Below are positions 1-6,683 of a stretch of DNA of 64,000 nt, piece by piece (within the stretch, counting starts at the first letter, position 1; each line of letters opens with the position of its first letter). The position numbers were made by a program, and so were the translations under genes. Under the pieces are notes generated by a model that was given only the letters and a program-made list of their open reading frames with translations, searched no databases and had not been told where the DNA came from. Source of the DNA: Aliirhizobium wenxiniae (GTDB lineage Bacteria > Pseudomonadota > Alphaproteobacteria > Rhizobiales > Rhizobiaceae); assembly GCF_014201355.1 (NCBI RefSeq), contig NZ_JACHEG010000008.1:124001-188000 (forward strand). Reading direction: 5' to 3'.

Positions 1-461
1 TCGCAGCAGTCGAGGGCGAAGGCAACACGAACCTTCTCCTTGTTGTCGCAGCCGATCTCGAAGCCATCGGAGCACCATCTGATGTTCGAACGTTCGACGG
101 CGACCTGGCCGTCGTGAAGGCGATCATCGACCGGCCCGGTATGACGCACTAGCAGCAGATTGTGTAGCTTCATCACCCGGTAGACGCGCTTGGCATTGGG
201 CCACGGACGCCCCGGTTTCCGGGCATTCCGGCGCAGGATGGCATGGACACGCCGATAGCCGTAGGTGGGCGTATCGGCGATGACGGCCTTGATGTCCTCT
301 ACCAGCTCGCGATCAGGGAGTGGCGGGCGTCCTCTGGCTCTGGAAGGGAAGCCTGTGGCACGCGCGGCAATATTCGAGCGGGCGACACCCAAAGTTTTGC
401 AGACGGCCTTCATCCCAAAATCCCCCTCGGAAGAGAGAGCGAGCGCAACATACGTTTTTTT
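1..461 (-). CDS. IS3-family transposase OrfB (DDE integrase domain), partial
   Basis: This is the transposase catalytic part, which transfers IS strands through a DDE-type integrase core. On the minus strand the frame enters at the A-run (455-461) and reads KKTYVALAL, then MKAVCKTLGVARSN, the HTH_21-like segment PTYGYRRVHAILRR, and the start of the rve domain with WCSDGFE (first Asp) and FALDCC, where the window ends. The remaining acidic residues are outside. It has no convincing start of its own (an in-frame ATG lies at 411-413) and is expected to be made mainly as an OrfAB fusion by -1 frameshifting from orfA. No internal stop is visible, so this part could be functional. Confidence 0.85.
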
Positions 462-802
462 GGGCTCCCGGCGATTTCGAGGGCTTCCTTGAGGATTTCG
501 CTCTCCATCGTCTTCTTACCTAGCAGGCGCTGTAACTCCTTCACCTGGGCCTGAAGCGCCCGGTATTCGGAAGCGGGAACCACCTCTTCCTCAGCGGCCG
601 TCGCTGTCAGTGCCCCTTGGGACGCCAGTTTGCGCCACGCGAACAACTGGTTCGGCTGGATGCCGTGCCGTCGCGCAACGATGCTCACCGTTGCGTCCGC
701 CTCATAGGTCTCGTGAATGATCGACAGCTTCTCTGCCGTGCTCCAGCGTCGCCGACGTTCTGGGCCGGAGAGGACTTCCATCTTAAAATTGCTGCTAGTC
801 AT
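410..802 (-). CDS. IS3-family transposase OrfA (HTH DNA-binding protein)
   Basis: A 130-residue DNA-binding subunit of the IS2-group element. It has an N-terminal helix-turn-helix (RRRWSTAEKLSI, then VSIVARRHGIQPNQLF) and a leucine-zipper stretch ending KELQRLLGKKTMESE, closely like IS2 OrfA. The start at 802 (MTSSNFK) is chosen because GGAG lies about ten bases upstream; a longer GTG frame to 826 has no ribosome site. The frame crosses an A7 run on the minus strand at 455-461; slipping -1 there continues into OrfB, while unshifted reading ends after a short non-conserved tail. The fusion is the likely transposase and OrfA alone a probable repressor, by analogy with IS2 and IS3. Confidence 0.88.
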   Translation of the reverse strand: MTSSNFKMEVLSGPERRRRWSTAEKLSIIHETYEADATVSIVARRHGIQPNQLFAWRKLASQGALTATAAEEEVVPASEYRALQAQVKELQRLLGKKTMESEILKEALEIAGSPKKRMLRSLSLPRGILG

Positions 803-1055
803 ATTACCAACATTACTCCTACCCACTTAGCTAAGTGGTGGAGCATGTCCGGGCCTTTCGGGGGCTAATTCAGTTCGTTCGCGAAGGTTTCTCCGTAAGG
901 TGATGCTTGGCGACGACCAACGCCGCCGCAACGTTTTGATCGTATCGATCGGCACCTCGAATTGCGATCAGCTTTTCCTAAGCTTCCTCAGCCAGCAGCG
1001 CGACGATACTATCAGTACTGGTGTATGTGGAATGCTTCACTTTGAGGCCGTTGCG

Positions 1056-1640
1056 TCAGCCTTTAATCCAATTTCCATCGCCTTGAGCATCGATGGATAT
1101 ATTGAACGTTTGAATGTGAGCGGCGATCATCCTGTAATACCCGATGACGATGATCGCGTCACTGAGTTCCTCCACAGAGAAGTGCTGCAGGGTATGTTTG
1201 AACAGGACGCCTGGCGCCTTCCCCTTCTGTATAATCGATTTGCCGAAACGCAGAAGAACGCGCTCACGTTCAGTAAAGGCTTCTGTATCATCAAGCCGAC
1301 CCTCGGCAATTGCGACGAACTGATCTGGCCGAACGCCGGCAACCTGCGCGATGGTGATATGCTGCTCCCATTCATATGTCACGTTTTCATACGCGCCGAC
1401 CATTAAAACCATCAGTTCCTTATGATAGTCCGAAATGGTCAGGTCCCTGAAGATCGCATTGGTAAGATCGATGACGGGAATGAACGCGCCGATGCTGTGC
1501 CCTAACATCTTGAAAAAATTGACCTTCGTCGGAAGGCTTTCGAATTTTTCCCGAACATGCGAAGGGGCCTTGGAGAAATCAGGGTATTCAACTGAGACGT
1601 TCGAACTAATGAGGTCATCTTTTTGCGATAGTTTAGGCAT
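1056..1640 (-). CDS. Carboxymuconolactone decarboxylase (CMD/AhpD-fold) family protein
   Basis: A 194-residue all-helical CMD-family protein. The recognisable core is residues 72-135: KELMVLMVGAYENVTYEWEQH, AQVAGVRPDQF and FTERERVLLRFGKSI. It lacks the CxxC pair of AhpD peroxidase partners, so it is of the CMD-like type with YEWEQH in the active helix. Substrate unknown. The start at 1640 (MPKLSQK) has GGAG eight bases upstream; the frame could extend to 1691 but without a ribosome site. It is the last gene of a probable minus-strand operon after the ABM protein (2645-2938) and the extended SDR (1721-2623), 80 bases downstream of the latter. CMD-like proteins often sit beside monooxygenases in catabolic clusters, which fits here. 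Confidence 0.8.
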   Translation of the reverse strand: MPKLSQKDDLISSNVSVEYPDFSKAPSHVREKFESLPTKVNFFKMLGHSIGAFIPVIDLTNAIFRDLTISDYHKELMVLMVGAYENVTYEWEQHITIAQVAGVRPDQFVAIAEGRLDDTEAFTERERVLLRFGKSIIQKGKAPGVLFKHTLQHFSVEELSDAIIVIGYYRMIAAHIQTFNISIDAQGDGNWIKG

Positions 1641-1720
1641 TAAAAACTCCATAGTCCAAACGAGACATGCTTGGAATGAGATCGACGGCAACTTGCGTCG
1701 AGTCTGTCAAGAATCCGATA

Positions 1721-2623
1721 TCAGTTTGTTGAACTCGCGGTATCGAGATGGTCTGCGATCCAATGGTGCACAGACGGACGTTTTGGCAGCCAACCTAGCT
1801 CGGCCGCCCGAATGCTGCGAACTCTGCTGTTCGACGCAAGTGAATAACGCGCGCGAGCATGCCCCCATCGTGCCTCCGCTGCGTCAAGGGGCATTGAAAT
1901 TGGCTCACCCAGGTTGAGCGCTTGCGCGATTGAAAACGCCATGTCTTTAAAACAAGCTTCTCCGCTTTCTACGAAAGTAAATGTTTTCGCAGGTGCTCGC
2001 TCGAGTGCAAGCAAGTACAATTCGACGACGTCGGCGATATGGACTGTTGACCAGCGATTAAAGCCTCGTCCTATGTAGGCGGCTTTGCCTGTTTCTAGTG
2101 CATAGTCAATCAACAACGGAAGCTGGACGCTGCGTGCTTCTGGTCCGAGCGCATCCCCAAATACGAGCGAATTACACAGAACAACTGAGCGAATGTCGGG
2201 GGCATCTAGTATTGCCTGGTCAAGAGCCACACGAGCTGCTTTATCCTTAGTTGGTTCAGGTAGGTGGTCCTCGTCGACGATGATTTCGCTTGGCTCACCA
2301 TTGGCATTGTCCGCAACGATGCTACTGCCGCTAGTATGAAGCAGAACTTTACCGGAGCCGGTCATAACCGCCAGGATTGTGTCGATCGCTTGGCGATCGT
2401 CACTGCTTGCTGCGTTGACCACAGCGTCAGCGGACCTTGCTTCTGAGGCCAGGATGTCATGATCTTCGAGGTTGCCATGGACCGGCGTAATTCCGAAAGT
2501 CTCGCAAGCTTGGGCTTTTTCGGGTGATCGTACGAGACCTCGGACTTCGTGTCCTCGGCGGACCGCCTCAGCGGCAAACGAACCCCCTATGAAACCGCTT
2601 GCGCCGGTGACGAAAATTTTCAC
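1721..2623 (-). CDS. Atypical extended SDR / NAD-dependent epimerase-dehydratase family protein
   Basis: A 300-residue Rossmann-fold protein. TGASGFIG at 6-13 binds NAD(P); the fold continues with RGLVRSPEKA, GNLEDHD and the helix SLVFGDALGP. A C-terminal substrate region includes RWSTVHIADVVELYLLAL, a typical extended-SDR signature. The usual YxxxK catalytic pair is not apparent: where it should follow the HTSGSS strand the sequence reads PTKDKAARVALDQ, with a Lys but no Tyr. It may therefore be an atypical SDR with altered chemistry or a binding role. It lies 21 bases after the ABM gene and before the CMD gene in the same direction. Substrate cannot be stated. Confidence 0.78.
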   Translation of the reverse strand: MKIFVTGASGFIGGSFAAEAVRRGHEVRGLVRSPEKAQACETFGITPVHGNLEDHDILASEARSADAVVNAASSDDRQAIDTILAVMTGSGKVLLHTSGSSIVADNANGEPSEIIVDEDHLPEPTKDKAARVALDQAILDAPDIRSVVLCNSLVFGDALGPEARSVQLPLLIDYALETGKAAYIGRGFNRWSTVHIADVVELYLLALERAPAKTFTFVESGEACFKDMAFSIAQALNLGEPISMPLDAAEARWGHARARYSLASNSRVRSIRAAELGWLPKRPSVHHWIADHLDTASSTN

Positions 2624-2644
2624 AGCAATTCCCCTATATCTAGA

Positions 2645-2938
2645 TCATTCGAACACTGTTTCGGTGTGATCCACCAAAGGGGGGCTTGCAAAAAAGCTTC
2701 CAACAAGTTCGCGCCAACGCCTATGATCATCCGAATTACGGAACCCGACTATGTGATCCTCCAAAGTTTCCCAAACGATGATGATCAGGTACCGTTGCGG
2801 ATTCTCGACTGACCGCTCCAGTCGGACGCTGCGCCAACCTTTCGCGCGTTCGAACAACGGAATAGCCGTTACGAAGTTTCGCTCGAACGGCGTTTCAGAA
2901 CCCGGTTTGATCAGCACGGTGGCAATTTCGCGTATCAT
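2645..2938 (-). CDS. Small ABM-fold (antibiotic biosynthesis monooxygenase-like) protein
   Basis: A 97-residue protein of the dimeric alpha/beta-barrel ABM superfamily. The pattern is an N-terminal strand (REIATVLIKPGSETPFERNF), then GWRSVRLERS, the strand YLIIIVWETLEDHIVGF and a final helix HRRWRELVGSFF. Members are cofactor-free quinol monooxygenases, heme-degrading enzymes or unassigned barrel proteins; nothing here fixes the substrate. It is the first gene of the minus-strand set with the extended SDR and CMD protein, and its upstream region is shared with the divergent ABM gene at 3524. Confidence 0.75.
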   Translation of the reverse strand: MIREIATVLIKPGSETPFERNFVTAIPLFERAKGWRSVRLERSVENPQRYLIIIVWETLEDHIVGFRNSDDHRRWRELVGSFFASPPLVDHTETVFE

Positions 2939-3523
2939 ATCGCGTTGACCTCTGCTCTAGCTTGATGAGCAAAAGGTAGGCGGAAGCATCCCATATTTAA
3001 GGCCCCCGGAGGTCTACTTAGTGTAGCTCTGCAGGATACAAACGTACCTGCGGCTCCGAAAACATATCGAGACGGAATTTTACAACCCGCGGCCAGCGAA
3101 AATTCTACGGCCGTTATTTCATGAGCGTAGCGCTACCCCCGATTTAAAACGCAGTGCGAGTGGAAGATTTCGTGCCTCTTCAACGGCCCGCACGCCCTTT
3201 AGGGGCCTATTTTTCTGCTCCTTGGCTTTCTTTTCCAGGCGTTTCTTAGCTGGTCAGGACGGGCAGTAGGTTTTTGTGATCAGCCCCAACGACTGCCCTG
3301 CAACATCAAGGATCCCAATCAGAACATCAACTGGGCGCCCCTGCATGGCGTCGTGGGGCAGTTCACCAAATAGGTAAGGAGCGAGAGGCGCTTCTCGCCG
3401 GCGCGGGGACACCTCTCATTCGATCCACATCTGAGACATGGAGTGTCTCGAAATCCACAATTGCTCGCGATCAGACGTGATGGTCCTCTTAAACTACATA
3501 CCGCAGCAATTGGGAGGAATACT
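2939..3523. other. 585-bp divergent intergenic region
   Basis: No gene is supported here on either strand. It separates divergent ABM genes and must hold both promoters. Two structures stand out. A possible hairpin lies at 3185-3207 (GGCCC arms, then TATTTTTC). An everted pair GAGACA-N5-TGTCTC is at 3433-3449, using the same hexamers as the palindromes near the regulator gene at 12871. A GGGCAGT/ACTGCCC pair also flanks about 3270-3300. The base composition is mixed and there is no recognisable remnant of a coding sequence. Confidence 0.5.
3433..3449. promoter_or_regulatory. Everted repeat GAGACA-N5-TGTCTC
   Basis: Perfect six-base arms GAGACA and TGTCTC separated by TGGAG, 75 bases before the ATG of the ABM gene at 3524. 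The arms equal those of the palindromes near 10000, 12540 and 12830 but point outward rather than inward, so identity of the binding protein is uncertain. Confidence 0.35.
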
Positions 3524-3880
3524 ATGCGCGAAGACATCTATTGGGTTTGTATCGTCAAGGTTAAGCCAAACTATTTCGAGGCTTTCAGGGAAGTGGTACG
3601 CCCGCTTGTTGAAGAAACTAGAAGGGAAGAGGGTTCGCTCGCCTATGAATACCACGTCGATGGTGGTCGAACGGCGATACATATCATCGAGCACTATCTC
3701 AGTTCGGCCGCCGTGGTCTATCATGTCACAAAGACGTTCTCGCAGTTCGCCGAACGCTTTACTGCGCTCGCTTCGGTATCCAGCTTTGTGGTTTATGGCG
3801 ATCCGAACCTGGAAGCCCGTGCGATTCTCGACGGCTTCGGTGCCGTCTATCTCTCCAATTTCGACGGGTTCACCAAGTAG
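3524..3880 (+). CDS. Putative quinol monooxygenase (ABM / YgiN-like)
   Basis: A 118-residue ABM-fold protein. The pattern is YWVCIVKVKPNYFEAFREVVRPLVEETRREEGSLAYEYHVD, then IHIIEHYLSSAAVVYHV and VVYGDPN, which is that of putative quinol monooxygenases of the YgiN type. These form a dimeric barrel and oxidise quinols without a bound cofactor; the true substrate is unknown. The start at 3524 follows GGGAGGA by a normal spacer; the frame extends to 3443 without a site. The same family recurs at 28102. It converges on the CoA-transferase gene, and a strong hairpin lies between them. Confidence 0.78.
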   Translation: MREDIYWVCIVKVKPNYFEAFREVVRPLVEETRREEGSLAYEYHVDGGRTAIHIIEHYLSSAAVVYHVTKTFSQFAERFTALASVSSFVVYGDPNLEARAILDGFGAVYLSNFDGFTK

Positions 3881-3888
3881 GAGCAAGC

Positions 3889-3916
3889 GTCATGCGCCCC
3901 GTGATGGGCGCATGAC
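3889..3916. terminator. Bidirectional hairpin between convergent genes
   Basis: Perfect 11-bp arms GTCATGCGCCC and GGGCGCATGAC with a six-base loop, sitting in the 41-base gap between the stops of the ABM gene (3880) and the CoA-transferase (3922). A T-rich stretch is weak on both sides, so it may need help from Rho, but its placement suits a shared terminator. Confidence 0.6.
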
Positions 3917-3921
3917 CCTTC

Positions 3922-5139
3922 TCAATCTTCCGCAGCCTTGACGACCCCCACCTTGATAAGTCGCTTTATCTCCGCTTCAGGATATCCTGCCTCGGACAAC
4001 ACATCTACCGTATCCGCCCCGAATTTTGGTGGCGCTGTGCGGACGCTTCCGGGAGTTCGGCTCATCCGGGCGGGAACGCCAGTTCCCCTGTAGTTTCCGA
4101 CCGAGACGACCATCTGGCGGTGCTTCGTGTGCGGGTGTTCCAGCGCTTCGTTCACGTTGCGGACCACACCAGCGGGTACCCCGACCGCCAACAAGGCAGG
4201 CTCAAGCTCCTCCGCGTTGGCCACAACGAGCTTTGCGGTGATCGCCGCAGTCAGTGCCTCGCGATTGCGCAACCGTTCCGCGTTGTTGGCGAACCGTGGA
4301 TCGCCAGCTAGTTCCGTCAGACCAAGATGCTCACACAATTTCGCAAACTGTCCGTTGTTACCCACAGCGAGATAGATGGGCTTCGTGCGCGTCTTATACA
4401 TGTCGTATGGTGAGATATTCGGATGGCCATTGCCGGTGGATACCGGAACTTTGCCCGACATGAGTGAGTTCGCCGCCTGCGGATGGAGCATACTGATTGC
4501 GCTATCGAACAGCGGCACTTCAATGGCTTGTCCGAGCCCAGACCGGCCACGCTCAATAAGCGCCGCGAGGATTGCGTTGCAAGCGATGAGTCCAGTTCCG
4601 ATATCGGCGATTGGGGTCCCCATACGCATCGGGCCACCGTTGGGGTCGCCATTGATACTCATTATGCCCGTCATAGCCTGGACGACGGCGTCGTAGCCTG
4701 GAAATCCGCCCAACGGCCCATCGGCTCCAAAGCCGGTGACGTGACAAAGGATCAATCTAGGAAACCGTTCTTTAAGGACCTCATACCCAAGATCCCACCT
4801 TTCCAGAGCGCCAGGCTTGAAGTTGTGCACCAAAACATCCGCATGCTCGAGCAAGCGGAAGATGATGGCGCGTCCATCGTCGCTGCCGACATCGACAGCC
4901 ATTGATCGCTTGTTGCGGTTGGCGCCAGAAAAATAAGCGCTGAGGCCATCAATGAATGGCGGTCCCCACCCGCGCGTTTCGTCACCTTGAGGCGGTTCGA
5001 CTTTGATGACCTCGGCGCCATAGTCCGCCAATATCTGGGTACAGTATGGACCGCCAAGAACTCTGCTGAGGTCAATGACCCTGATGCCCTTGAGGGCGCC
5101 ACTTGCTGTGTTGGTCATCGTGATCTGTCCGTCGCTCAC
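3922..5139 (-). CDS. CaiB/BaiF-type (class III) CoA-transferase
   Basis: A 405-residue family III CoA-transferase that moves CoA between acids or CoA-thioesters through an aspartyl-CoA intermediate. The N-terminal part reads GIRVIDLSRVLGGPYCTQILADYGAEVIKVEPP, followed by NRNKRSMAVD and the catalytic Asp150 in GGFPGYDAVVQAMTG. The C-terminal part carries GQAIEVPLFDSAI and the helix region GDPRFANNAERLRNR. It starts at a GTG that overlaps the stop of the acyl-CoA dehydrogenase gene by four bases, so the two are translationally coupled. In context it probably activates an acid substrate for the neighbouring dehydrogenase and hydratase fusion. A second member, from another branch, is at 54929-56191. 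Confidence 0.9.
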   Translation of the reverse strand: MSDGQITMTNTASGALKGIRVIDLSRVLGGPYCTQILADYGAEVIKVEPPQGDETRGWGPPFIDGLSAYFSGANRNKRSMAVDVGSDDGRAIIFRLLEHADVLVHNFKPGALERWDLGYEVLKERFPRLILCHVTGFGADGPLGGFPGYDAVVQAMTGIMSINGDPNGGPMRMGTPIADIGTGLIACNAILAALIERGRSGLGQAIEVPLFDSAISMLHPQAANSLMSGKVPVSTGNGHPNISPYDMYKTRTKPIYLAVGNNGQFAKLCEHLGLTELAGDPRFANNAERLRNREALTAAITAKLVVANAEELEPALLAVGVPAGVVRNVNEALEHPHTKHRQMVVSVGNYRGTGVPARMSRTPGSVRTAPPKFGADTVDVLSEAGYPEAEIKRLIKVGVVKAAED

Positions 5140-6287
5140 GCCGCTGCATCGCTGATCATGTTGCGTGCGATGAGAAGTTGTTGAATCTGCGAAGTGCCCT
5201 CGTAAATACGGAACAGCCTGACATCACGGTAGAACCGTTCGACTGCGTATTCCGCCATGTATCCAGCACCACCATGTATCTGGACCGCTCTGTCGGCCAC
5301 GCGACCAACCATCTCGCTTGCCATCAACTTGCAGCAGGCTGCTTCCGTGGTGACCTTGCGCCCCGCATCCTTGCGACGCGCTGTCTCCTCGATCATGCAT
5401 CGTGCACCGTAGGCCTCAGCCTTGCTGTCTGCGAGCATCGCCTGGATGAGTTGTTTGTCGGACAGGGGGCCGCCAAACTGTTTGCGGTCCATTGCGTAGG
5501 CAAGGCTGTCCCGGATCAGTCGTTCCGCTGCGCCGACACAGACGGCAGAGATATGCAGGCGGCCTCGGTCGAGAACCTTCATCGCGGTCTTGAAGCCTTG
5601 CCCCTCGGCACCCAAGATCGCCGAGGCGGGCACGCGACAATCGTCGAGGATGACGTCCGAAGTGTGTGATCCCTTCTGCCCCATCTTCTTGTCGATAGCT
5701 CCGAGCGATAGCCCCGGCGTGTCGGCCTCAATCAGAAAGGCGCTTACCCCCGCGGACGTCTTCGATGTCGGATCGGTTCGCGCAAATACGGTGAAGAGCC
5801 CGGCATGCGGTGCGTTCGTGATGAAGCGTTTCGTGCCGTTCAGGACGAAGTCATTACCGTCTCGACGTGCCGATGTCTTCAGCGATCCGGCATCCGATCC
5901 CGCGTCCGGCTCCGTGAGAGCGAAGGACGCAATCATCTCGCCAGTCGCCAGACATGGGAGGTACATCTGTTTCTGCTCAGGCGACCCATCGATGATGATG
6001 CCCTGCGAGCCGATCCCATTGTTCGTGCCAATCAAAGAGCGGAACACCGGGGATGCTTGACCCAGGATGAAGGCGGCGGCCACCTCCTCAGACATGGTCA
6101 AACCAAGGCCGCCGTATTCCTCTGGAATCGATAGACCGAAGAGGCCAATATCCTTGATTTCTTGAATCAGACCCATGGGGATTGCGTCCTCTTCGGCGAC
6201 TTTGTGCTCGTTTGGAATCAGTCGTTCCCGAACGAAGCGGTCGAGCGTGTCGAGAAACTGCTCAAGGGTATCTGGGTCCAGGCTCAT
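5136..6287 (-). CDS. Acyl-CoA dehydrogenase
   Basis: A 383-residue flavoprotein that introduces an alpha,beta double bond into an acyl-CoA and passes electrons to ETF. It shows the full family pattern: FGLSIPEEYGGLGLT, ASFALTEPDAGSDAGS near residue 120, KRFITNAPHAGLF, the flavin-binding DRKQFGGPL, QIHGGAGYMAEYAVERFYRDVR and the catalytic Glu363 in RIYEGTSQIQ. Length is normal. It is first in the minus-strand pair with the class III CoA-transferase. An inverted repeat lies just upstream at 6312-6335. The short- or medium-chain or branched substrate preference cannot be told from sequence alone. Confidence 0.93.
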   Translation of the reverse strand: MSLDPDTLEQFLDTLDRFVRERLIPNEHKVAEEDAIPMGLIQEIKDIGLFGLSIPEEYGGLGLTMSEEVAAAFILGQASPVFRSLIGTNNGIGSQGIIIDGSPEQKQMYLPCLATGEMIASFALTEPDAGSDAGSLKTSARRDGNDFVLNGTKRFITNAPHAGLFTVFARTDPTSKTSAGVSAFLIEADTPGLSLGAIDKKMGQKGSHTSDVILDDCRVPASAILGAEGQGFKTAMKVLDRGRLHISAVCVGAAERLIRDSLAYAMDRKQFGGPLSDKQLIQAMLADSKAEAYGARCMIEETARRKDAGRKVTTEAACCKLMASEMVGRVADRAVQIHGGAGYMAEYAVERFYRDVRLFRIYEGTSQIQQLLIARNMISDAAA

Positions 6288-6683
6288 TTCTCCAAGTCTT
6301 CCTCATACTCTGGCCGAGACGACGCAGTCTCGGCCTACAGACTGTGTGGTCTGCAGAATTACCAATCCTTCGCGTCGCTGCGTACTGGCATAGTTGTATC
6401 AGCGCCTTAGGCGTTCCTTGTCGCAAAATAGACAGTTGCTCGAACGCGTTGCTACGCCTCAACAATCTATCAATTTGAAGAAGTCGGAGGCCCGCCGTGC
6501 AAGCGAACGAGTATCCCAAGATTGAGCTATTCGTCGGTGGCGAACGGGGTGGAACGAAGAGCAGTAAGGCAAGGCAGTTGATCAAACCAGCTCCCGACAA
6601 AAAGGCTGGTCGGCTGTCATGCGCCACGAACGATGGTCTCTTTAACGCTGCACCCTCCCCAACTTTCCAAGGTAGGTGATGAC
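6288..6683. other. 396-bp divergent intergenic region
   Basis: No coding sequence is supported between the divergent acyl-CoA dehydrogenase and hydratase/dehydrogenase fusion. It should contain both promoters. The clearest element is the inverted repeat at 6312-6335, only 25 bases from the dehydrogenase start codon. Confidence 0.5.
6312..6335. promoter_or_regulatory. Inverted repeat GGCCGAGAC-N6-GTCTCGGCC
   Basis: Perfect nine-base arms around GACGCA, 25 bases before the acyl-CoA dehydrogenase start. It contains the everted GAGAC...GTCTC core also seen at 3433-3449. An operator is likely; a terminator is unlikely as there is no T-run and it lies upstream of both genes. Confidence 0.45.

Larger units (their letters stand above)
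1..872 (-). mobile_element. IS2-group IS3-family insertion sequence, truncated by window edge
   Basis: Two overlapping minus-strand frames encode OrfA and OrfB of an IS3-family element of the IS2 group. OrfA carries the GKKTME leucine-zipper segment and OrfB the WCSDGFE and FALDCC motifs typical of that group. Reading inward from position 872 on the minus strand gives TGAATTAGCCCC, followed by a CCGGACAT segment, which matches the remembered pattern of the IS2 terminal repeat (TG..TT.GCCCC...CC.GACAT), so 872 is proposed as the outer end. The other end lies before base 1. A perfect 16-bp palindrome, CCACTTAGCTAAGTGG at 823-838, sits between the end and orfA and may belong to the element's promoter. 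No target duplication can be checked because only one end is present. Confidence 0.85.

Noticed and set aside
900..1406. Open frame on the plus strand opposite the CMD-family gene
   Set aside because: It overlaps most of the minus-strand CMD gene, shows no family resemblance, and has no ribosome site.
3185..3215. Terminator-like GGCCC hairpin with following T-run
   Set aside because: No plus-strand gene ends upstream of it, so a terminator role cannot be supported; kept only as a note under the intergenic region.
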